Shown in pieces: positions 36,581 through 48,436 of a stretch of 64,000 bases of DNA. Both the position numbers and the translations under genes were made by a program. The DNA comes from Oidiodendron maius Zn (lineage: Eukaryota > Ascomycota > Leotiomycetes > Myxotrichaceae): contig KN832871.1 of NCBI GenBank assembly GCA_000827325.1, positions 2,170,001-2,234,000 on the forward strand, written 5' to 3'. Every line of letters begins with the position of its first letter. Positions within the stretch are counted from its first letter, which is position 1. The notes beneath the pieces were generated by a model. That model was not told where the DNA came from, did not search any database, and saw nothing but the letters and a program-made list of their open reading frames with translations.

Positions 36581-39500
36581 ATTAAGAGTTGTGTAACGGA
36601 GACCTGCTCTGAAAGGACGAAATGAGAGCGGTAAAGGGAGGTTGGATTATCACAGCGAAAGAGATAGATGAGCCTGACAATCACAGCTGCAGCAACGTAG
36701 TATAACCGAACTGGCGTGCAGCGAAGATATAGCTATATGAACCAGATGGTCGGACCATGACCCTTGGGGGGAGTTCACCATGTAGATATCTTAACAGAAA
36801 CTCCTGCCCTATACCAAGCTCCACAGGGGCGAGGTCTCCGCGTGCTCCAACATTGGTGCCAGGGCGAGCCATCCGGGGCACGACATGAACTCTGTGGCGT
36901 CCGAAACACGAATAGCTCGAGGGAGAGCGGGATGGCCAGGAGCAAGGCAATTCAGGTGTTGCGGTTTGGGGGGAACCGAGCTGCAGCGATGATGAAACCG
37001 CTTGGGCGTTGACCCCTGGCTTCACCTGCAGAAGCACGGTGGCGGATGCGAGAACCAACAAGGACGAGGGAGTTGGTCTCGTGCACGCTATGATGATTTC
37101 CTGGGAGTCGCGATCCAGAGGGACTGACCTCCTCCCGGATGCAGCAACCCACTGCTCCAGTCTGGTCTGATGCCTCCAACCCCCCCCCGCGAGATCACAA
37201 ACGCGGGCAGCGACCCCGGGCGTTTCCGGTCGTGGGAGCACTCAGAGAAGGTGTTCCAGAGATTACCATCGCCACGCATTGGGTACATCGAGAAGGCCCG
37301 GACGAACGTCCATTTTTTGCTTGGCCGCTGGCACGGACGAGGCCTAGGGCCTGTTAGCCCTCCGCCTACACAACCAAATACGACCCATCACGGACAGACC
37401 GATCACAGATATCACCAGTCAGCAAGGTCAGCACAGCAGAAGGACTCGAGGGAGAGGCAAATGATGCAAGTAATGTCGCCGAGGCTGCATCTCTGACGGT
37501 ACGGCGCGATGATCGAAACGTTTCGCAGAATAATGGTGGTGGTATAGTCATGGGATGTTTCCAAGTGCCGGAAACCGCGAGCTCTCACCTCCAGCTACCA
37601 GGCACCCACCTGATGCCTCTCCACTTCCTGTTCGTAGAGCAGCTTAACATTTCCTATTACAAAAGGGTTCCGATCACTGTACTCCACCCTCCAAACCCGC
37701 CCCTGGGCGCATGGAGTTAATCAGCATCACGTAGGTGCCAGGGGCGGATTTTAGCCCGAGCTATATCGTCAGTGCGCCCGGGATACCTGTCTTACTAGTG
37801 AGCAAACCAGCCAGTCAATGTACCTAATCAACTCCCCGACTTAGCTCCTTAACGAACTCCCCTCTCTCTCGGTGCAGCGCACATCTCTTGGCGAAGAAAG
37901 CTTTGCTGAGGATCCCACCTGCACCCTGTCTGCTCGGTTGGAGACGCGGAATCCGTCTACTGAGATCCCACCCGTTCTACGGCTTGGTCCCCGAATGATA
38001 GATAGCTGAAGCTGCCTGCAGGAGGGCGTGACATACTGTACCACCGGAGACCGCCTATAGCAATGTTCAAGATGCAAGCTGAACTCTCATCACTCTGGTA
38101 GTCTTATTTGGTAGCTCCCAGGATCTTGCTCCGAGGTCAAGCGTTGCAAACAGTCTGCATTGATTTTGCAGAACAGTTAAAGCTATGCGTTTCCCCAAGA
38201 GGCAAGTGTGTTGTTGGTATTGATCCCATAATTAAATTTCCGTCATGCTGGAGTAAGGGGCTGCAAAGGTTGCAAACAGGAGACCAACATGTAAAATTTG
38301 ATCCTGCAGAAGAGGAAAGACGTACATCAAAGCGTTATCACGCTCAATGTCCAAGCTGTACGCCAAGCACGGCATCACGTCCAAGGCTCTACAACTTGTA
38401 AACCAATCTTTTCACTAACCTGCTGACCAACCACTCCTTAATGACTCCATCTCGCCCGGACATACCTCTTCCACAGCTCTGTGCCCTCAGGACGTGCATT
38501 TGCTCAAAAGTTTTATATTCGCGAGGTCACCACTATGACATTTAGATCACACAACGTCAGCATTTGTCACTCCTGCCGGACCCCTAGGTAGCATTTTGCG
38601 CCTCGAACTCACAGCTTCTCTTCACAATAAGCTTTACTAGCTCTGGTGTTAAGCGGCACAATATATTTTAGCCGCATCGTCTCAACGATGTTCTTACTTC
38701 TACCTCGTAATCGAAGTCTCTAGTCGGTACCTGCGCTCCTCCCCTTTACCCCACCAGCTCGTGCCCCATACTTGCTGGGGGTGATCTGGGAGGGTTTATA
38801 TCCCCATTGGGCCTTGCAGTCCGAAAGCCTCCGAAGGGGGGCAACATTTACATAGCGATTAACAGTCCTACTCATTTCCTCCTTACAAGCCAATTTGCAA
38901 GCAAATCACATTATGTTCACTGAACAAAAGCAACTGCTACGGCAGTAACGAAAGACGCATGCACTGTGTTCCTGCATCATAGACGGGGTAGCTACAATGA
39001 AATCCATGGCTCTTTCTCCTCTAATGTTTCCGAGCCACAACCTAGCCCCATGCTAAACTAATTGCATTCCCTGCTCCGTCTTGCTATGATTTTAGTACAC
39101 ATTACCCCCTGTTGCTCCGCTACACCGGAGTCTCCCTACCTGGAGCCCCGCGCGTAGTTTGCTGAGGTCTTAGGATGATTGGCCAGATTAAGGTTTGAAA
39201 CGAGCTCGGTTCCAGGACAAAGGCCTTCCTATACATATATCAGAACAAATATACGTAGCTAAAACTTAAGCATGCCTGGCACTGGTGTGTTTTAATATTT
39301 AAAGATAAATTAGCTCCGAATTCCTTCAAGCGTCTTTGAGAAGTGCGGTTTCGACCTAATCATACAACGCGGCGTCAATTAGAATAGTTTCATTCCTTGC
39401 CGGCCCACCTCCCCCCTTCTCACTAGCCAACATCAGAAAACATTTACTGTAATTTCAGACGGAAGATATGTGAAACGGGCAGTGTGGAGAAACTCAGGGA

Positions 39501-41150
39501 GATCCGATCTCTTATCATAATCCTGCACTAGACTCAAACCTGTAGAGTCTCCGGCTTCCACACTGCTTCATAGGTTCTACAGGAGTCTATCTCTCGCGAC
39601 GTCACCAATAATGACGCTATCATTAACCTTTTTGATGTTGTTTGTGACATTTCGGCTGCAGAAGGCGCAGCTCGCGGAAGAGTCGCAGCAGAGATCCCAA
39701 ATCCGTTCACGTACGTGATATTCAAGTCATCGGGATCCTTCGCGAGGTTAATCGATCCGACCAGCCCAGCTGAGTTTGACACATCAACAAGCGCTCGAAT
39801 TACACTTTACGTTACCGCGATACGAATTATGTGAAAATAAAAGTGACTCGTTGTACTGAAAAGCTGCAAAATAGTAGGCTCATTGGTCGATGGTTCCGAA
39901 CCGCAGTTCCGGTTCCGACGAGCTATCAAGTATAACATCATTCCTGGCATTTCAGATATTACATTGCTAGACATAGACTTATACACCCGGTTTTGTATCA
40001 CCACTTCACTTTCCGCCAGAGCCTCGCGGAGCTGTACATAAGCATGGAGAGCTGTGCTGCACAATTAGCCGCATTGTGATTCCCAAGGCTGACTCGCTGC
40101 TGGACGCCGAGACGACGGGAGTTGGGCCACGCGAGCATCCAAACATGTTTAGAACTACACCGAGTTCTATTTCCAGCCGTTTCCGATGGCAGATCAATAG
40201 CAATGATCTCCTCTAACGTGTCTCGCATCATGTTTCTCCGAATGATATTCAGGGGAGTTTCAACGGCATCGCACTTCCGAGCTTCTCCGGACCTGCTTCA
40301 AACTTTAAACCATCCCAGCGTAAACTTCACGTTCCAGTTGCAGTGAATGTTTTGGGTTTGCACAAGGTACACGCGGTGTTGAAGATCTCAAGAAAACCCG
40401 AGCCCAGAAGGATGTCGCTTCCAAAAATAACTGCCGCCTCGGAAGTCGCAGCCCCTAAACACATTAAGTTGGTGAACGGCCCGTCAGCGGGAGAATCCTG
40501 GTATGCAGCACACAGATGCCACGCGACAAAACGACATTAACAAACAGTTGCAGCAGGGAAATAAATTAAAGTAATTTTCTGTAAAATGCATAAGAAATTT
40601 TTTTTTCCGTGAAGTCTGCCCGCGCGTCTCCATATCTTCACAGCCCGTGGCCCAAACTCGCTCTGTGTATGGTCACAACATTCGTGCATTTTCGTGCTAA
40701 TATTCGGGCAAAAATTGAGATATGAAAACAGGACATCGAACTAACGGATTATTGAGGCGCTGGGAGTAGATTTCCTAACTATCCTGTCTCGAAATAGCCC
40801 AGGAGCTTAATTTAAGCCCCTATGAGGCGTTTCAGCCATCTTGCCATGTATCGCAGACTCCACATGCCTATTCATCCTGCATTCCCAAGACTATCAGGAT
40901 TCATTTAAACAAGTCGATTACTATAAGGGAAATGATCTATCGAGGATGGCAGAGCAGGAATTCTCCACTTCTCGATTAATATAGGGGCTCGGCGACCTAT
41001 TGGCAGGAAGTGTAATTAAATTCAAGACAATGGCCAAGGACGTTGGCATTATCTTGCAAATCGATCAGAAGACATCCCTGCTACTGAACATAAATCAGAG
41101 TCCAAAATCTCAGAGAATTCAATTAATATACCGACAGGGACCCCCAATGA
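36581..41150. other. Gene-poor 4.6-kb gap with coding-like fragments
   Basis: The first kilobase is GC-rich and probably the Uds1 gene promoter. The remainder lacks a long frame. On the minus strand, stop-bounded scraps read like protein: 40327 to about 40530 (YQDSPADGPFTNLMCLGAAT), about 40010-40180 (LGVVLNMFGCSRGPTPVVSA) and 39534-39800 (VSNSAGLVGSINLAKDPDDL). They lie in different frames and I found no consistent splicing, so a decayed or many-exon gene is possible. No transposon termini were recognised. Confidence 0.4.
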
Positions 41151-42706
41151 TCACATGAGGAAGCTGTTTACACTCTGCAAGCTCGCTCGATTGGGGTTTG
41201 CATCCGGCATAAACGTTGAGATCCACCCCAGGCGGTGTCTGATGAATGCTTTATCCATCACTGACTTGTCTCTCCTCTCTAGAAGTAACCCCCCCTCATC
41301 ATCAAAAAAGAGGCATAAAAGAGCAACCGCCACCGCGATAGAAAGATCTTTGCCGGTCTCACAGGCAATGATGATATGTCGCTCCGCTTTGGGCTCCCCT
41401 TCCTCATAGAAAACACCACTTGCAAATTCAGCAATGGTGGGCAATGCCAAACGGAGGTTGCGGCTTCCCAATTTATGAGGCCCAAGGCCAACGTCCAGCC
41501 TCCTTTTCGATATTTGCCAAGTATTGTCCTGTGTAATATTTGGCAATAAAGTGATCAAGTACACATTTCTATTTATACCAATCGTCCCAACTGCAGCCAG
41601 AGAGGTAATAAAGAGACAAGAAGTCGGTTGCAAACATCTCATATTACTACTATCTCCAAGTTGGGTCTCTGTGTTGCATTGAAGAAGTGTTCTAATGACT
41701 TCCGGCAGGTCGTATTCCGGTGTTGAAAGTAAAGTCTCTCGGTTTGACCAAAATATAGATGGCGTGAGGCCATGAGCCCAGTTCTCAGTGTCATCGCCTG
41801 CGCCTTGTATATAATCTCCACCACCCAATTCACCGTCAGCGACTCGACGTGAAACGGTGCAGCATATTATGGGGCGAAAATCCTCAAATATTCGTTCCGT
41901 TTCGGAGAGGTTGGAATCTGGAGTGATCCATATTGGCCGTAGCGGTTTAGAGACGGGCGCCTTGAATGCGTCTTTGGGCAGGTCAAGGGCTTTGAGCGAG
42001 GCGAGGAACGAAGGGAGCAGAGCAGATATTTGGGTGTGTTCGGAATCAGAAACTACTTGTGGCGGGGTATACAATTCATGCCATTCAGACTGGTCTGGAA
42101 AGAGGAAACGGTTAAGAACACTGCACCAGATTGGCAAAGTCTTGCTCAGGGCATCTGGCATCCCTTGAATATATCAGCAGGTGACCGAAGAGTAAGGATA
42201 GGCAACTAACTCTTTCCACGTCGCGTAGAATCAACAACTATGCACCTGTATAATCTATTTAGCTCCAGTCTCAACAATATATATGCAACCAACCCATCAT
42301 TTTGCTCAATTATTTTCAGCAGGTGAAGATTCAGCCTCCTAGAACTAAATTTCCAAACACCTGTGTGTCCATCTGTGCTCTTGAAATATGCACTGCCGCC
42401 TTTGTGATCCGGTGCAATATACCAACTTCCGCATCGTTCGTTCGCGATCAGCGGTCTACCATATGCTTGGCCGACCCTCTGTGCGAAGGCAGCATCCTCT
42501 TGGATGGATTGAAGGCGATTGTGTATGGAGAATGTGGAGCGCTTGAGAGCACCAAGGGTCTTGGAGAAGTTATGATTTGCTTGTTCAGAAAATATCAGGT
42601 CCGATGCGGTAGGACCTGGCATTTGAAATGCCTGCCAGTGCAATTGGAGTTTCCTGGTGGATTGCGATGGTGAGGCCGCAGCGCAAGGCTGAAGGAAATT
42701 TAGCAT
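41151..42706 (-). CDS. rit1: Initiator tRNA phosphoribosyl transferase
   Basis: Rit1 adds 2'-O-ribosyl phosphate to A64 of initiator tRNA-Met, which keeps it out of elongation. Exons are 42294-42706, 42211-42245 and 41151-42163; introns are 48 and 47 nt; 486 aa. The 35-nt middle exon encodes CIVVDSTRRGK, which with exon 3 forms the signature CIVVDSTRRGKRMPDALSKT, followed by PIWCSVLNR. Earlier motifs are ERCGSWYI and YFKSTDGHTG. The C-terminal DUSP-like part includes IIIACETGKDLSIAVAVALL, a P-loop-like phosphate-binding segment. Length fits the family. Confidence 0.95.
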
Positions 42707-43026
42707 CGCTTAGTTTGCTCTCTGCAGTATAAATTCAACCCCGCAACAGCCCCCTTCTCGGCTCGGCGTCCTATCACAATCTGTGGGAAGAGACTCCAGA
42801 GATTCTACCCTATAGAGATTGGTCAAGAAAACCAATCAATTTACCTAATAACCTACTACGGTTAGTTTTAATTATTATGTTTGCTTGCATTTGAGTGGGG
42901 CAGCACGTTAGATTTTAGCATTCATCAGTGCCCAGTGAAAATATTCGGGTTTGAAACGAAGTATGAAATAAGTGATCTAAAAAGTCATCGACCTACTCTT
43001 TGTAAATATATTGTCATAGAGTAGAC

Positions 43027-43395
43027 TTATGCAACTATGAAATCATTTGCAACTCGTCGCTGTTCTTCAATTATCCCCTTGGCTCTCTCTCGACGTATTA
43101 GTCGCCTAAGTTTGAGAGTATTCTCCTGTATATCTAATTCCCAGGTTCTAATTTGGACAGGATCATGGAAAACTATCTGCATCTTTCGGAGTAATAAAGG
43201 AAAGGAGTTGGATTTGGCACAATAGAATATGGATGTGTCCACTACTCCAGAAGTAGTGTTAGGGACTTCTCCCAGTAACGTGCTTTGTGCAGGACAGTTA
43301 CTTTCAATACGGCTCAGTGTAACCCGAAGGCTGCATAATACCCTGCACTGGGCAAACAATATTTCAATGAATTGGGACCTCGGCATCCTCGGCAT
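43027..43395 (-). CDS. Small hypothetical protein
   Basis: A single-exon frame of 122 aa starting at an ATG (MPRMPRSQFIEILF) and ending with a charged helical tail (LKLRRLIRRERAKGIIEEQR). No family recognised; the tail composition is the main reason to keep it. It sits alone between RIT1 and the aminopeptidase gene. It could be the last exon of a longer gene or a chance frame. Confidence 0.3.
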   Translation of the reverse strand: MPRMPRSQFIEILFAQCRVLCSLRVTLSRIESNCPAQSTLLGEVPNTTSGVVDTSIFYCAKSNSFPLLLRKMQIVFHDPVQIRTWELDIQENTLKLRRLIRRERAKGIIEEQRRVANDFIVA

Positions 43396-43834
43396 TGTCA
43401 GGCCTAGAATAAACGGCTGCCTAATTGGTTTGGTATATCTTTATTCTTAACTGTCTCTTAATTAATTGAACTGAGCGCCTCCAAAGTCTACAAAATACCG
43501 ATGGTAACCGGCTTACTTAATATGATTGTACAACTGGAGGTATTCAGGACTGTCTTTCTTTGCTCACTATATCCAGATATATCCCCTTCGTGCTATATAA
43601 AGTCTAATCGGTCAACTCCCATATTGGTGACTTCAATTGCATGACACCGAACTGTATTTCTGATTTGTTGTCGCATCATGTGACAATAATTATTAGTGCC
43701 TTTCTATCCTAAGGCAGGCGCTAGTGCGATCTAGGAAGGAATGGAAGCTGGAAGATTTCCGTTATTTGCCGCTAAGAAAGTCCACTTCCGTTTTAAAGAC
43801 CTGAGCAACTTCTACCAGGAAGCTTCCTACATAC

Positions 43835-46077
43835 ATGACTTCGCTGTTCTCATCAATTGGAAGAGTGTTTGTCCAGGTTATTCGCATCCGGCCTCAGGTT
43901 GTTCCACATACTCTTGCCCGAACAATGGCCACAACAACACTGCCACGTGACCCTAATACGCTCTCGAATTACAACAACTGGAAGACGAAGCATACCATTG
44001 CTGAGTTGGCTATTGACTTTAAGAAGCAGCGGCTCCATGGCACTGTCACCCTTCAGCTAGAGTCTCTCACCGAGAGGGAATCTGAAGAGATTGTTCTGGA
44101 TTCTAGCTTTCTGGATGTCCAGAAAGTGACGGTCAACGGTGCAAAAGCTCATGATTGGGTGGTAAAAGATCGTACGGAACCTTTTGGTTCGCCCCTTTCT
44201 ATAAATGTTCCTGGCGGAGCCGCTAAAAGCTCTATTGTATCTGTGGCTGTCAGCCTGTCAACGACTGAGAATTGCACCGCGTTGCAATGGATGACGCCCG
44301 CCCAAACCTCAAACAAGAAATTCCCCTACATGTTCTCGCAGTGCCAAGCCATTCACTGCAGATCCATCTTCCCATGTCAAGACACGCCCGATATCAAGAG
44401 CACGTATGAATTCCACCTTCGTTCCTCGCTGCCAGTTGTAGCAAGCGGTTTGCCGAGAGGTGCTTCTAGTTTCCTTGAAGGCGAAAATGGCGAACCAGGC
44501 ACCGTTCTCTACTCATTCCATCAAGAGATTCCCATTCCGTCATACCTCTTTGCGATTGCTTCTGGAGATGTTGCTACCGCATCCATCGGCCCACGCTCCC
44601 AAGTTATCACCGGACCGGAGGAGGTTGTTGCCGCAAAATGGGAGTTTGAAGCAGATATGGAGAACTTTCTCCAAGTTGCTGAAAAAATAGTCTACCCATA
44701 CCAATGGACGCTCTATAACGTTTTGGTGTTACCGCCAAGTTTCCCCTGTATGAGCAATGCGGCCTATTTCCCGCACCTCTCTATTATATAGTACTAAAAC
44801 TAACTCTTAAAGATGGCGGAATGGAAAATCCAATTGCTACTTTTGCTACCCCAACATTGCTGAGCGGGGATCGCGAAAACATCGATGTCATTGCCCACGA
44901 ATTGGCTCATAGTTGGAGTGGCAATCTAGTTAGCAATTCAAGCTGGGAACATTTGTAAGTTGATCTCTCATTGTCGTTTAATTATTCTGGAAGTATGCTA
45001 ATCTATGATCAGTTGGCTCAATGAAGGCTGGACAGTTTATCTCGAGCGAAGGATCCAAGCCGGTCTTCACGGCGAACCTTACCGAGATTTTTCGGCCATT
45101 ATCGGCTGGAAAGCTCTATGTATATCCCCAAACAGCCTCTTCGCTTGCTACTATTATGGAAAATATGTGCTCTGACATCTTTTTAGTGGATGCTGTCGAC
45201 AAGTTTGGACATGACCATGAGTTTACTAAGCTCGTTGTTGATCTTAAGGGCAAAGATCCCGATGATGCATTCAGCACCGTTCCGTACGAGAAGGTTAGAT
45301 TTCATCTCATAAATTCACTTGAGACATCAAGACTCGCTACTAACAGTACATAGGGATTCCACTTCCTCTACTACATTGAAAAGTTGGTTGGAAAAGACAA
45401 ATTTAATCGCTTCATCCCTCATTACTTTACCACTTGGGCTCGAAAATCTCTAGACTCGTATGAGTTCAAGGCTACTCTTCTTGACTTCTTTGCTCCAGAC
45501 AAGGAAGCTTCCAAAGCCCTCGAATCTATTGACTGGGATGCGTGGTTTTATAACACAGGAATGCCTCCTAAGCCGGAATTTGATACAAGCATGGTGGACA
45601 AGTGCTACGCCTTGGCCAAAAAATGGGAGTCGAAGGTATTTTAATGCTTTTGCTCTCTCTTTAATAAGACGTACTAAATGCTTGCTACAGGACTATATAC
45701 CCAGTCCCGAAGACATTAAGGGGCTAACAGCCAGCCAGCTTGTCGTGTTCCTCGAAGCTATGGAACTGTTCGAGACTCCTCTCACGCCTGCTCAGTCTCG
45801 TCTTCTCGGGTCTGCCTACTCTCTCGCCAACAGCAAAAATGCAGAGGTCTTGGTACGATACCTCAGTGTCGGCCTTGCTGCTAAGGACGAGAGCGTGTAT
45901 CAGCCGACTGCAGATTTGTTAGGGACAGTCGGCAGAATGAAGTTTGTCCGGCCCCTATACGAGAAACTAGCCCATTGCGACAGGAAGCTTGCAGAAGAGA
46001 CTTTCAAAAAGCACAAAATGTTTTATCACCCTATCTGTAGAAGTATGGTGATGAAGGATTTAAAACTAAAAGAATAA
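43835..46077 (+). CDS. lap2: Leukotriene-A4-hydrolase-type M1 aminopeptidase
   Basis: Bifunctional-family zinc aminopeptidase; the fungal enzyme is a leucyl aminopeptidase with epoxide hydrolase capacity. Exons are 43835-44747, 44813-44954, 45013-45119, 45187-45293, 45354-45635 and 45691-46077; 645 aa. The zinc site HELAHSWSG...WLNEGW follows HExxH-x18-E, and the substrate loop YGGMENP is formed at the first splice junction. Upstream [15 protein letters not shown] is an M1 hallmark. The C-terminal helical domain ([13 protein letters not shown]) completes the LTA4H architecture. Translation from Met1 gives a basic 30-residue extension that may target mitochondria; Met31 ([10 protein letters not shown]) would give the usual cytosolic form, so dual targeting is possible. 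Confidence 0.96.
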
Positions 46078-46337
46078 GTGTCATTGGAAGAGAGATGTAC
46101 AGTTAAGGTAGTAAATCTGGAGGCTATAGGTCTCGCCTTCCGACCTGTCTTAGGTGAATCAATCGTAGCTAGGATCACTCTCCCCAGCTCTAAGCTGGGA
46201 GACTCTTGAGGTCAACTTAAAGTATATAGACACCAGCGTCAATATATGCCTTACCAGCTACTTCCATGCTCTCTTATAGCTTTCACTTAACGTAGCAAAA
46301 TGTGAGTTTATTAATGTAGTACGGCTATTGTAGCTCC
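46078..46337. other. Convergent 3' spacer
   Basis: A 260-bp region between the aminopeptidase and oxygenase stop codons, with nothing recognised. Confidence 0.5.
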
Positions 46338-47487
46338 TTATACCTGGGAAGGGGATGTCTTCGATCCTATTTCTTTATATTGTAGCTTTCCTCGCATGAG
46401 CCGGTACTCTCTCTGCGAAATCGGTCCATACTTCGCACGACCGGACTCATTGGCACACTCTGGAAGACACTCAATGATAGTATCAGAATCCGGACTTATG
46501 AAATAAGGGATTGAGTAACGTGCGCGCGTCATTCGTTCCTCTCCGTTGAATCGGTCTCTGCTGTGTGGTAGGGTTACTCGGTGGAGAGTTGATTTTAAAT
46601 AATCTAATAGGCTAATCAGTAACAAGATTGAGTACTTGAAAGCTCCAAGAAGCTACCGTTGCTCCAACGCATCAATAGATCCCCAATGTTCATAACGATC
46701 GCATCTTTAAGAGGTTGAACAGGTATAAACGTCCCAGGAGCAGTCTGATTTTCTACTTCTAGTCCTCCACAGTCGTCTTGGAAGAGAATTGTGATAGATC
46801 CCCAGTCTGAGTGGGCGGGCATGCGAGCACTCGATTCATTTTCCAACTCTGCGGCCGGAATTGGGGGGTAATGTAGAAGTCGGAGTTGGTTGTTGTGACC
46901 GGAATGGAACTTTGACAAGAACTCAGGGTCTCGAAGACCTAACCCGGTGCCAATTGCGTTCAGAATTTCGTGGGAAACCCTTGCACACTCCCAGTAGAAT
47001 TCCGTCATGAACTCTTTGTATCCAGGAAGTGTCGCTTCCGGAAGCCAAACGTTGGGCTGCTCATCATTTTCTTCGCTCCCAATCTCATAGCTCTCCTGTT
47101 TTAATATAAGCTTTGTAATTCTTCACTTGTGGAAGAACATGCCTTGCAATCTTTCACTTCTCGTAATTTCTCACCAACTTCTTCATCTGCGCTAATAACT
47201 TGAGATACTTTTTCTAGGCCGGGATACGAATAACCGCGATGCACTGCAGGGCCATCGGGATGTGGCGCCAGCATCTTGTCCTCCAAAGAGAGGTCGAAAA
47301 GTCTTTTTGACCAACTGAATGCCTCTTCAAGTAGCTGGGAGCTGATACTGTGGTTGATAATATATACAAACCCTACATTGTGGCATCCATCTACGAGTTT
47401 CTTGCCGACATCACAGCGCTGTTCCGGGTTGCTTTGGGGATTCCAGTTGGCAAAGTCGATGACAGGTACAGATATATTTGAGGACAT
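46338..47487 (-). CDS. 2-oxoglutarate/Fe(II)-dependent oxygenase (isopenicillin-N-synthase-like)
   Basis: Non-haem iron oxygenase of the plant/fungal DIOX type; substrate unknown. Exons are 47143-47487, 46657-47095 and 46338-46603; 349 aa. The N-terminal DIOX_N part (VPVIDFANWN, then GFVYIINHSI) precedes the jelly-roll core. Iron ligands are His and Asp in MPAHSDWGSI and a second His in KSTLHRVTLP; the 2-oxoglutarate Arg is in RARYSIPYF. Intron 1 uses a GC donor (AAG|GCATGT), because only this restores the family motif DCKESYEIG; a weaker GTGAAA donor upstream would delete it. Convergent with the aminopeptidase gene. Confidence 0.88.
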
Positions 47488-47985
47488 ATCTGCTGGAAGG
47501 ATATGACCTTCTTCAAGGCCTATTTTGTAAAATATGAGCTAGTGTTAAGACAAATATGCCTGCGGTGTTTGGTGTTGAGTTTAGCGACGTTCGTTGCAAA
47601 CATCGTCTCGCCTGCAACTGCCGGCATCCTATCGCAAGGCGCCTGGCTGACTTGTATTCTGAATAGGTCTATAACTAGGGCTTATATATACTTACAGATT
47701 ACAACAGTCTCTAAGCTGTATTGGCCGACCGTGAGATGCCCAAGGCCATGTAGTCAATAGAAATCAGTACCAGATAACGTAACGAATTTTATTTATGCAA
47801 CATAGTTTTCTCCTACCAACTGGTCCTTAGGACCCGGAAAGGCCAACCGTGGCGAAGCGAGCCGACGATTAGCCTAACTAGCTCGCTTCTAACCGGTCGC
47901 GAGTCCTTAAAATTTTCCAAAGAAAAAAATAGCCGCTGTGAATTTCGTCCTTGGAGTGAAAATCTGTGAAAAAAATAACAAGAAT
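47488..47985. other. Upstream region of the oxygenase gene
   Basis: About 500 bp containing the oxygenase promoter; ends at the oligo-T terminator of the tRNA gene. No gene seen. Confidence 0.5.
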
Positions 47986-47994
47986 AAAAAAAAA
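47986..47994 (-). terminator. Pol III oligo-T terminator
   Basis: Nine consecutive T residues on the minus strand, three bases after the tRNA 3' end. Confidence 0.75.
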
Positions 47995-47996
47995 GA

Positions 47997-48139
47997 CGAC
48001 ACCTGTAGGGTTCGAACCTACGCTATGTTATGTTAGCTGAAGTCACAAATATGATAAGAGTTGGAACGTACCGGCCGAAGCCATATGATAAGATCGAATA
48101 TATTCGAGTCATACCCATTAACCACTCTGGCAAGGTGTC
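47997..48139 (-). tRNA. tRNA-Ser(CGA)-like gene with intron and internal insertion
   Basis: The acceptor stem pairs perfectly (GACACCT with AGGTGTC) with a G discriminator, as in tRNA-Ser. The D arm (CCA GAGTGGTTAA TGG) and T arm (GTAGG TTCGAAC CCTAC) are perfect. The anticodon loop CTCGAA has a T33-CGA-A37 pattern, and an intron after A37 contains TTCGA that can pair with it. A 5-bp anticodon stem closes with TCATA, followed by a neat variable hairpin (GGC-TTCG-GCC). However, 62 nt instead of about 16 separate the anticodon stem from the T stem, and this extra part looks like a partial duplication. A T9 run just downstream (47986-47994) is a good Pol III terminator. It may be a functional gene with a long intron or a pseudogene. 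Confidence 0.7.
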
Positions 48140-48436
48140 TCACTAGTTATATTGCATCGCTTATTGTGGATTATACAGTTCAAAAGTTCTGCTGAGGGTT
48201 TTACACCGTCATTTGCTTCGTAAAGTCAAACGATTATAATTATTTTTTCAGATTCGTGACTTGGATACCCAAGTATCGTGCATCTCTACGAATTTTAGGA
48301 TTGGAATCTCGAGATATTTGATATAGAATTCATACAATAATAAACCTATAACTATCGTCATAAGTCCAGATCCCTACCTAGTCTTAGGATCAATCACGCA
48401 CGAACCCGAGCAATTACTATTCTAAGGAGAATGAAG
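48140..48436. other. Upstream of tRNA / 3' of zinc-knuckle gene
   Basis: AT-rich spacer of about 300 bp; nothing recognised. Confidence 0.5.

Noticed and set aside
36681-37241. 186-codon minus-strand open frame
   Set aside because: Lies in the GC-rich upstream region of the Uds1 gene, low-complexity composition, no motif and overlapping equally long frames on the other strand.
40327-40530. Hydrophobin or polyketide synthase remnant
   Set aside because: Cysteine spacing does not fit a hydrophobin and resemblance of a neighbouring scrap to a ketosynthase motif is too weak.
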